DNA of 64,000 nt. Origin: Pictodentalium vernedei. Taxonomy: Eukaryota > Mollusca > Scaphopoda > Dentaliida > Dentaliidae. Positions 56,205-64,000 of the stretch are shown here, one piece after another. Position 1 is the stretch's first letter. Each line of letters begins with the position of its first letter. The stretch spans positions 162,953,455 to 163,017,454 of the forward strand of contig CM062294.1 in NCBI GenBank assembly GCA_031216915.1, in the 5' to 3' direction. The translations under genes were made by a program, and so were the position numbers. The notes below the pieces were generated by a model. It had not been told where the DNA came from and made no database searches. It saw nothing but the letters and a program-made list of their open reading frames with translations.

Positions 56205-56312
56205 ACGGTAACATGGTCTGAGGTTTGCGGCGCGGAGCCTTTGTTCAACTCGGCACTTCGCGTCTCGGTTGAACATACGCTCCAAGCCGCAAACCTCAGA
56301 CTATATTACCGT
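56205..56312. repeat. Hairpin in block B
   Basis: Partner of 47063-47166: ggtaacatggtctgaggtttgcggc against gccgcaaacctcagactatattacc. The loop differs (cggcacttcgcgtc). Confidence 0.85.
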
Positions 56313-56367
56313 CAATTCATTGCAATAACGTACAAAGTTTACAATTGTGAATTTTTCAAACTGTTGT

Positions 56368-56838
56368 GGCTGCAGTGTTAGCAAGATTAGTACACATAAC
56401 AGAATGGAAGGAAGATTAATATAACAAAAAGCGATATATTTAGCGAATATTAATGATCTAGCATTGTCAAGTACAATCAGACCAATCGAATATCTGCGAC
56501 AGAAAGCTAATTAGAGGTAATAAAATATGCAGAGAAGTGCGCAGTTGTTTCATTAAAGACGAATTACTTGGCGTTATAGATTAATAGATGTCCATTAAAG
56601 TATACTTATATCGTGCTTTCTGTATCAATTAGTCGTAGTGTTCAATTAAGGCTTGACAATTGATCAGCTGTTTAGATAAGGTTTACTTCAGACGAGAAAG
56701 CGCTCGACGTAATGTGACATTAAAAGGCAATTTATCAGACCTTAAACGCAATGACTCTATTTTTGTGCATGAATTTGCCGTCACGTTATCAATCTAACCT
56801 TGTATTGACTTGTACTTATCTCAGTGTCTCATACGTCA
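56368..56838. other. Highly conserved island in the duplication, copy B
   Basis: See 47232-47710. Includes aaaatatgcagagaagtgcg through atcgtgctt and tttagataaggtttacttca through aaacgcaat, both identical in A and B. A 12- to 15-base gap relative to A lies near 56478. Confidence 0.75.
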
Positions 56839-57385
56839 CTTGCCTAATTTGTGGGTCTACTCTTTACTCTGTAGAAGTATTAAAATTAATGAGAGACCAA
56901 AGCCACGAGTGGGAAACTGTGAATGTCGTGCATATTGGAAACGTTAAATCAAGGCATGTTATTTCTTTAGTTGTGCTTTACGTTTCCCTCCAAAACAGAG
57001 TTTATTACAACTCCACCTGGCAACACGGCCAACGCCATGCAGAAGACACGCATAGGCTGACATAACAGGTGGTGTTAACAGGCCAAACGGGTACGGTGGT
57101 AATTCGACTTAGCAGCAAATTTTGAATCCAAGAAAAAGGAAGATCATATAAAACGCTCGCGTGTCTCCTCGAAACACTACTTTTTTTCTTTTCCAATACG
57201 GTATTTTATTTTACAATAAGTAAATCCATATATATCGTGTATCAGGGGCCACGGGCGCCAATTCTGTATCTTGAAACTGCCGTATACATGCGTGTGCTTA
57301 GTACGATTTATTTCGGTTAATATTTATAGACAAAACATTAAAAGCTTTAGAAAGGCGTTTGCTATAAAAATCCTCGTCAAATTTA

Positions 57386-57638
57386 CAGTACAACTGTCGT
57401 GGACTGGTCGTAATCCACGTGTGGACAGTGATGTCCACGCATGCATTTACCAGGTACTAAAAGATCATCATTAGCAAACATTTTTATTAATGAAGCACCG
57501 AGTTGTACACGATCCTTCATTAATTACATTTTTGATGATTATTCCTATAATTAGTGTTTTGAATCTAATATTACTGCGTCCTACCTCCCCCCCCCCCCCA
57601 CCCTTCCCGTTGAAAGTGATAAGTCCACAGCTGTACTG
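57386..57638. mobile_element. Pogo-like MITE 1, full copy
   Basis: 253 bp, TA on both sides, ends CAGTACAACTGTCGTGGAC and the complementary GTCCACAGCTGTACTG. Interior hairpins in order: gtggactggtcgtaatccac, gtggacagtgatgtccac, aatgaagcaccgagttgtac-cttcatt. A C run of about 12 lies at 57587-57598. The TA site and CAGTA end resemble pogo/Tigger-type elements of the Tc1/mariner superfamily. Confidence 0.88.
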
Positions 57639-57872
57639 TAAAACTAGTCAATTTTGAAACCACCATTGCTTTAAAGTTTCTGTATTTGAATCAATGGCAG
57701 AATTCAACACGTCCTTGGTCTTTGAGAAAGTTGAACAAAGGCGCCCTTTAAGTTTATCCCTGCATCAGGAAAGGTCAAGGCAGCCGCATACAGTTTCGAC
57801 CGAAACGACAAGCTTTTTCTTCGTCTGTAAATAAAACTTAAAATACTTTTTAATATCTGGTTGGCAGTAAAG

Positions 57873-58113
57873 TTAACTCTTTCAACACGAGAGGCCGCTT
57901 TTCCGGTCCAGGAACACGATATGTCATAATGTCATTAAGTGGGCTGGCTAATAAGGGAACGTGTGTGGTAGAACAATTAATATTTTCAACGTGCAGCCTC
58001 AAGGCTGCACGTTGAAAATATTAATTACTCTACCCCCAAATAATGGATATGGACTCTTCCAGTTTCTGCCATTTAACTGGCATGGAAGATACCATCAGTG
58101 TTGACAGGGTTAA
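57873..58113. mobile_element. TTAA-4 palindromic MITE, reverse copy
   Basis: TTAA at both ends (57873-57876 and 58110-58113); left end TTAACTCTTTCAACACGAG, right end GTTGACAGGGTTAA. The central palindrome ttaatattttcaacgtgcagcc / ggctgcacgttgaaaatattaa is perfect and better preserved than at 18612. Confidence 0.9.
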
Positions 58114-58139
58114 GAATTATAAGATAAATCTATCATCAA

Positions 58140-58800
58140 CAACGATTTTTCACGCTGGCCTGAAATTTTTGGTACCAAATGGATTTTTTTGTTTGATGCC
58201 AAATAGATTGGTTTGATGTCAAATGGACGATTTTTGAGCCAAATGGAATTTTATTGTAAATTAGAATAAAATATCCATGCATTGGATGCCGTGAAATATT
58301 TGTGAAAACCCCTTTGCCTAAACAGTACAATAATATGAGTTGTACTTCTGTTGATCTAAGTATTTTACAAAAGCAATTTACAATTTTTTTCTCTTTTTTT
58401 ATTTTATTTTGTATTTTATTTGTTTATGCCTTGTCTCAATACCGGGCCATGGCTGCTCTTAATATGATGAATACCTTAAAATTAAACTGCAAAAGCATCA
58501 CTCCGCAGATTTATCCCACTTGTATACTCCCAAATATATTTTTTTAGAGAAAATTTTAGATTTATTCTCTTCTGGTTAAAAGACTGCAGCTATACTGGGT
58601 AGATAACGATTTTATCGGAAAGTGCGCACTGTCATAATAAACCACGAAGCCTGTGAGACTTACCAAAGTATATTTTGTGTGCCAAATTCTGCTCCCACTT
58701 GCTGTATGTTTGGTGCCAAACGAATTGTTTTAATGCAATTGACACCATTAGCACCCGATAACGTGAACACTGTCAACAATATTTATGCACAAAATTTTGT
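58140..58800. repeat. Third partial copy of block A sequence
   Basis: Contains the TTGGTGCCAAAT array (58160-58260), then the segments matching 39605-39700, 40360-40515 and 41655-41850. Compared with A, the array lies before these segments and not between them, so a simple collinear duplication does not explain it. The SINE and TTAA-3 MITE of block A are not present here. Confidence 0.7.
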
Positions 58801-58852
58801 ATCAGAGTCTCTCTCTTGGTTCAACGACAACATCACGAATCGTCGGCATATA

Positions 58853-59118
58853 CAGTTAAAACTACTGTTACGAACTGTGTGGTTATCTTGGCTTAACTGC
58901 GCGTAAGAATTGCGCGCAATTTCCATATCGAATGGCTTCCAAAGCACGGCAGGTTATCCTGTTGACTCATAGCAAACACAAGCAATATTTCTACCAGTGG
59001 ACGTTCGTGTTATGTAAAGACAATTTCGAAGCTTTGCTATGGTCATAACGCGTAGATTAACGCGCAGAGCGATGTGCTATATGTGCGCATTTCACGACAG
59101 GACTTATAGTTTTAACTG
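58853..59118. mobile_element. Pogo-like MITE 2, second copy
   Basis: TA-flanked, CAGTTAAAACTACTGTTACG to CGACAGGACTTATAGTTTTAACTG. In its middle, gcgcgcaatttccatatcgaatgg and ttgactcatagcaaacacaa match the reverse of the copy at 46018. The inner palindrome is missing. Confidence 0.88.
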
Positions 59119-59519
59119 TAGGCTAGAAACAAAAGATCGACTCTGATACTATATTTTGTACCTACACAGTCATAATGTTTATAATATGTAAAGACAACCT
59201 CGGAAGTAGAGTTTAAGATGGCGACTAATCATTTCACACAAATACATTATCAATAGAATGCGGAAAGTACGTCGAGAGACGCCTCACAAAAACGTTCAAA
59301 CAGTTTGGAAAATGACCACATCCCAGTGTTTATTTCCGTGCTTTCTGCTTAAGTTTCCGCCACCGACGTTTATCGCTTATTGATAAAAGAATCATTTCCC
59401 TTCATTTTGGACAACATTATTATGAGCTCTTGTGACGTCCAATAATTGTCTTTGTGACAGTTCGATAGAATAAGATCCACAAAATTGCTGTACGCTAAAT
59501 TGCGACCATAATAGGATGT

Positions 59520-59587
59520 CGTCCTCTGAGTTCCAATGTGTTCTATGTGCCTACTGGCACATAAAACACATTGGAACTCGGGGGACG
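59520..59587. repeat. Hairpin, 68 bp
   Basis: cgtcctctgagttccaatgtg-ttctatgtgcc pairs with ggcacat-aaaacacattggaactcgggggacg around tact. A few mismatches. No second copy seen. Confidence 0.85.
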
Positions 59588-59739
59588 ATGTATCTGACTA
59601 AGTAAGATTATTTCAAAAGCCGCCATCCTCAATGCTTTAGCTTTGAGTGCTAACTTATAAAATAAACAACGGAGGCTGGAATACGGGAAGGTCGGGGACA
59701 GCTGTCCCCACATTTAAATGCTCTTATTTGTTTTATATG

Positions 59740-59985
59740 TTAACCTTTTACACAACGCAGAAGATATCAAAATTTATTATTTTAAATAGCATTTTTTCAA
59801 AATTTTCAAAACATTTCAACAAAACCGTTTCATGTGATCCTTCATGTTGAACGAGCTCGGCGAGCTCTTTTCAATGGGGGGTCACAGGATATGGTTCTGT
59901 TAACATTTTGTGATTTATTTTTTTTAACTGCTGAATTTGTCTTTTACGCGGGCGGATGTGGCCGATTCGCTAGGTGAAGGGGAAA
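59740..59985. mobile_element. TTAA-2 MITE, decayed copy
   Basis: TTAACCTTTTACACAACGCAG at the left and gctaggtgaaggggaa at the right, where the final TTAA has changed. The palindrome has many mismatches between its arms, unlike the younger copies. Confidence 0.8.
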
Positions 59986-60574
59986 TCCTGCTGCAGAGAT
60001 ATTATTCTCTCGAGAATGGTTTGTTCGTATAAATATTGTACCATCTTAAAAGCTGGAAAACCCTCGAGGATACTAAATTATTTGTCATAAAATATAAATT
60101 AGCTGATTACGCCTCATAAAAGAATCGATACTACATTTTTCTTAACGACGTTTTCACCCACCTTTTCGCAACAACAATCTTAGACATTTCGTAGCCACGA
60201 ATTCTCATGACACTCTCGTGTCCATTATACCCGTTGTCACTTGACTACATCGCATATTTTAAGTTGTGGAACGTTTAGTTGGTGGATACGGTGTCGCTTG
60301 AGGCGAAGTGAGAACAATATTACGCGAGGCTTTAACCGAGCCGAATATTTTGTCGCTCAGCTTCATGTGAGACCACATTTGTCAACTAAACGTCCCGTAA
60401 TGTATTTATTCAATGCAAGGGGGTAATCCAATATCTCATTGATCGCCAAAAAATCATTTATTTATTACCTACGACATTTTTGGGCTCATTTATAATTCTA
60501 CCTGGTTCCGATGCTTTGAACTGATAAAAAACTTTCTAAAGTGGCAATTAGCCGAATAGACTGCAATTTATCTG

Positions 60575-60576
<2 letters not shown>
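59986..60576. other. Unassigned DNA with a dispersed-repeat piece
   Basis: 60255-60415 contains gaacgtttagttg near the left and caactaaacgtcccg near the right, inverted repeats around 60330, and the middle resembles 26575-26700. This is probably an old foldback element. No gene. Confidence 0.5.
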
Positions 60577-60642
<66 letters not shown>

Positions 60643-60977
60643 TTGGAAATTAATGACACTTTCGAAAGCCGGGGTCACCTCAGGGCAGTGTTTTACGGGT
60701 AGAAGAAGCCGGAGTACCCGGAGAGAACCACCGAGCAACAGAAAACAACTGTCAGACACCCCAACTCCTCACAAGCAGGGTTAGCCTTGGTTGAAGATAA
60801 CCTGCACCATCGATGTGCAGTACGCCTTAGTGCGCGGCGCTACAGATCCCCCGCGTGGGCAATAGGGATAAAGTGACATGCCCAAGGACACAAGGCATTT
60901 ACCCCAGTGCGGATCGAACCGTGGACCTTTCGGTTTGAAGTCCAATGCCGTAACCACTGAGCCACCGCGCTCCCTAT
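60577..60977 (-). mobile_element. tRNA-derived SINE with long (TTTA)n tail
   Basis: On the minus strand: head with A box TGGCTCAGTGGTTACGG, B box GGTTCGATCC, the shared body, and a 3' tail of about 17 TAAA units at 60577-60645. The head resembles the one at 34835. The body is slightly rearranged near 60640-60690 (gaaagtgtcattaatttcc in place of gtcgttaaac). Confidence 0.85.
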
Positions 60978-62005
60978 GACTTTTCCGTTAAAGACAGAAA
61001 TGCGGACGGTGACAATTAATATACGGCCAGTGTCGGTATATTGAATTTATATGGAATGACTATTGGCTATTTTTGTCGGTGTATTCCTCAGTCCTCGATC
61101 ACTATTTATGACCGTTCATTGTTTAATCTATCGAGCTTGCAATGTAAAACATGGACCAATATATTACAAATATTAAGAAGGAAATAAGACAGCTGGGATG
61201 AAATATTCTCTTATAAGACATGGTCTGACACGGGACACAAAACGATCATTACCAACTCTTTGGAGTTTCGGATAGAGTATATCTGTCGACACCCAACCTT
61301 CCTACTCCGTATCCACACCTCACTAATTCCACACCCACACATTTGTGACATTTTTTTAACACACACTCACTAAGATCAAAGAAATGAAATGTCCCCGAAT
61401 GAATGTCTTTTAGTCTTTCAATTTTCACCTACCGGCTCGAGTCATATGTTGAGGCGGGAGAGGCTTTGCTCTCGGCTCTGAATGAGTTTCCTGCGCCTCT
61501 ATTTCCAACCCATGCTTTTGATATAGTACTACGCAGGGACGCCAGAAGCACGGGAAAAGAGGGGGCAGTTGCCCTCCCTGCCTTCGGACCACGGGGTGAC
61601 CTCTATTTTTTTCAATAATTTATTCTCGATGTAAAGTTAAACTACACCCCAAATCCGCGCTGGGAGCTTTCAAAATTTAATGCGGGAGTTGGGGGTGTTT
61701 GGGAGGAGGTGCCCCGTCCAGGTGGGAGGGGAACACCTCCTCTTAAACTCTCCTATTTCGAGCCTTCAGCCTTCGAGACATGCATGTCTTGGCATGTCAT
61801 GGCGGTGTCGCTAGTGCAAGTAATCCCTTTTCCCAGGGGACCCCCCCCCCCTCCCCCTGCCCTGAATTGCTTCCGGGGATTGGGAATAGCGTGCAACCAT
61901 CATGGGGTATGCGTAATGTAGAAAGTCTTCAACATCTCTACCAAAGGGTCTAAAATTCTGTATTTTTATCTATCCAAACATATTTTTAATTCTTATCGGG
62001 ACCGG
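60978..62005. other. Unassigned DNA
   Basis: No gene supported. 61530-61860 is GC-richer than average, with gggggcagttgccctccctgcc and ggaggtgccccgtccaggtgggagggg, and looks like an old repeat of unknown type. The frame at 61403-61618 has no recognised domain. Confidence 0.4.
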
Positions 62006-62204
62006 TGTAAAAGGAATGGAAGTCCGTAGGAACGTTAGTCCCTCTGGACTATTATTCCGCGGAATTATAGTCCTATGTCTAACATTTCTAGGAATAGTAG
62101 TCCGGCGGACTACTATTCCTAGAAATGTTAGACCTAGGACTATAATTCCGCGGAATAATAGTCCAGAGGGACTAATTTTCCTACGGACTTCCATTCCTGT
62201 TACA
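62006..62204. mobile_element. CCGG-flanked palindromic element, 199-bp form
   Basis: CCGG at 62002-62005 and 62205-62208. Near-perfect palindrome with the 31-bp centre. Relative to the other two copies both outer arms carry matched changes (gaatggaagtccg on the left, cggacttccattc on the right, where the others have gaatgatagtcc and ggactatcattc). The reading frames on both strands here are artefacts of the palindrome. Confidence 0.9.
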
Positions 62205-62461
62205 CCGGCTCGACCTGGTTCATGAGTCAAGGTAAAATGATACCGTTAAAAATGTGCGAAAAGTACTGGCAACCGGCTGTCGGTACTTCTGCTAAGAAAT
62301 ATCACGGTGAAAATACCGCATTGCACTACCCTTTGGCACTACCGTCCTATTTTTGGAGCAAAACTAAGGAACCGACATTTGGTTTCTCTTCTCTGCACGA
62401 TAAGCTGTTGATTGATTTGACAAACATGCGACTGCAGGTTAAAGCTATTGACTGGTCTACC
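62205..62461. other. Unassigned DNA
   Basis: A plus frame at 62222-62473 spans this gap and runs into the next MITE: 83 codons, no stop, aromatic-rich (HYPLALPSYFWSKTKEPTFG). It has the look of a real peptide, and its boundary with the MITE could mark an interrupted exon or transposase fragment, but I do not recognise it. Confidence 0.35.
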
Positions 62462-63024
62462 TTAACTCTTTGATACTTGTGTACGTCTTATGACGTACGA
62501 AATCAAACAGCACGTTGATACTTGGTGGTCTGTTTTGTTATTATTTGACGACTTTTTAAAGTTTTAACCCCAATTCCTATTTTCTCTCAAATAGTACCCA
62601 GTGACAACCGTTGAGCCAAATGTTATCGCAGCTTAAAATACCAATATAATCCTGCTGCAAGACTTCTTAATTGGTTGAATGCTAGAAGCCACTATCAGGG
62701 CTGTCAAAAATGAGGATAGCAGAGCAAAAGCCAACACTTTCCTTGCTTATATTTCATATTCAGTCAAACACAAATAATATTTTGTTATATAAATTTGTTT
62801 TATTTCAAATTATTGGAGAGTGCCTGTGGGCACTCTCCAATAATTTGTAATAAAACAAGTTTTGAATAAAAAATAATCTAGCCCTCAACCAGTTAATGAC
62901 TAATGTGAAAAATATCTTATTTAAACTTTCCGACGTTTGACGTCGCATTTTGAAAAAAAACGTTGAAGAAACTGAATTCCCAGTGACGTTTGAACGTCAG
63001 GATAATTAAGTCTCAAAGGGCTAA
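62462..63024. mobile_element. TTAA-6 composite MITE, LINE-free copy
   Basis: TTAACTCTTTGATACTTGTG to AATTAAGTCTCAAAGGGCTAA. A TTAA-3 MITE is nested at 62667-62896. It aligns with 8895-9122 plus 13186-13543 throughout, and so gives the empty site for the LINE at 9123. Confidence 0.88.
62667..62896. mobile_element. TTAA-3 MITE nested in TTAA-6
   Basis: TTAATTGGTTGAATGCTAG to CTAGCCCTCAACCAGTTAA with TTAA on both sides; hairpin at 62808-62846 (ATTGGAGAGTGCC / GGCACTCTCCAAT). Confidence 0.9.
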
Positions 63025-63034
63025 TACTTACTCT

Positions 63035-63710
63035 TCCTCATACCATGCTCTCCTATGTTCCTACCTGCGAAAAGTCTGTATGTTAATTTTTTGCTTTTAA
63101 CCCCGCTACCGGTGTAAAACTTCTACTTTCAAATGGGAATTCCATTACAAAAAGTTACACCTTTTGTAGAAACTGCATCCAACTTGACCTTTGACATGAT
63201 CCAATTTGGTGACTTCGATAAATTCATATTTCGCGACGTTTCATTCAAACATACGACGTTTTGCGGTAATATCTATTACGTGCAATGACTTATTAAGTTT
63301 AAAATACCTGCAATTAAATATTTAAAATAAAATTTAAGAATTGTTAATAATAATTTGACTGAGAAAGCAAGGTAAATTCAATCAACTTTGACGATGTGGC
63401 TAGCTGTCAATCAAGCATTCACATGCAGCCGGAAGTACTGCCCACCGGCGCAGATGTAAACAAAACAAACCCATGTGTCTTCGATAGAAAGTATCGTTTT
63501 TTCTCCATTTTAAGTGACAAAGCCGATTATTTATTAAGAGCATGGTATAAATAAAACAAATATGTACTAGATCCGGTAATCATATTTAAACCACCCGTAG
63601 AGTAAGGGGTTTAACAACTCGGCAGAGCCTCGTGGTTAAAGCCCTTCTCCTACTCGTGGTTTAAATCTTATTACCACCCCTAGTACCTATTTATTCTATA
63701 TAAAATAAGG
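63035..63710 (+). repeat. Dispersed repeat, second copy with about 360 bp extra
   Basis: See 20085. The extra segment (about 63300-63660) is bordered by tttaaa on both sides. It has no recognised ends or coding content. The repeat resumes at aatcttattaccacccctagtacc. Confidence 0.65.
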
Positions 63711-64000
63711 TAACTTTCCACATGGACGATTCCATTTTGCAAAAGTAGGAAACAGAACTGAATGCATTCGTTCTGAAAAAAATGCTTTGCAGTCAATGAG
63801 CACTCTCGAAAAAATTTGCATAGATTAGATTGGATAGGACTTATTGCAAGAAACGTCTTCGATGCAGCAGGCTGCATACAAATAAATAGTAAATAAAAAT
63901 TTTAAAAAAAAACATACGCCTACAGTTTTTTTACGAATATGAAAGCAAAGTGGTGAAAACATAATAGTGATTATAAGAAATATAAATCGAATATTTACAG
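63711..64000. other. Unassigned DNA
   Basis: Nothing recognised. A minus frame at 63680-63877 has no known domain. Confidence 0.4.

Larger units (their letters stand above)
50141..57640. repeat. Segmental duplication, block B
   Basis: Partner of block A (see 37384). The stretch 50141-50533 joins directly to 50533-51590 here, whereas A has about 4.2 kb of extra sequence between the matching parts. B-specific material is 51591-53330, which includes a TTAA-2 MITE. Both blocks are in the same orientation. Confidence 0.85.

Noticed and set aside
37384..57640. Blocks A and B considered as two LTR retrotransposons, because the Z segment has similar sequence at both ends
   Set aside because: The end similarity is a TA-flanked pogo-like MITE with inverted termini. 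There is no primer-binding site, polypurine tract, gag or integrase between them.

Overview
The window is non-coding, repeat-dense animal DNA. It is AT-rich, carries many microsatellites and homopolymer tracts, and has no operons and no host gene that I can support on either strand. The transposon types (tRNA-derived SINEs with a conserved body, APE-type non-LTR elements including one with a 2A-like motif, and many palindromic MITEs with TTAA or TA target sites) suggest a marine invertebrate such as a lophotrochozoan or non-vertebrate deuterostome. The species cannot be read from the sequence.

Layout. 1-8.9 kb: unassigned DNA with two SINE fragments, microsatellites and two TTAA MITEs. 8.9-13.5 kb: a nested stack in which a 5'-truncated LINE (ORF1 of the SGNH-hydrolase type, ORF2 endonuclease plus reverse transcriptase) sits in a MITE that sits in a second MITE. 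13.5-21.4 kb: MITEs, a full-length SINE and old repeats. 21.5-25.8 kb: a second LINE lineage on the minus strand with a degraded 2A-like motif in front of its endonuclease, split by a 129-bp palindromic MITE. 26-37 kb: SINEs, relic MITEs, and a 1.76-kb LINE insertion with a 13-bp target duplication inside a MITE. 37.4-48.5 kb and 50.1-57.6 kb: an old direct segmental duplication (blocks A and B) that differs by copy-specific insertions and palindromes and contains a sub-region far better conserved than its surroundings. 57.6-64 kb: more MITEs, a SINE, a third partial copy of part of block A, and an intact second copy of the nested MITE pair.

How it works together. Nothing here is a cellular pathway. 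The coherent story is one of mobile DNA. At least six TTAA-flanked MITE families exist, five with a common CCCTTT end, which points to one piggyBac- or Kolobok-like transposase supplied from elsewhere. Two TA-flanked, pogo/Tc1-like MITE families and a CCGG-flanked palindrome family are also present. Two LINE lineages could have supplied retrotransposition, but every LINE copy here is broken. Nested insertions and an empty site in the duplicated block give relative ages. Family names (TTAA-1 to TTAA-6, pogo-like 1 and 2) are my own labels; identities quoted are counts by eye.
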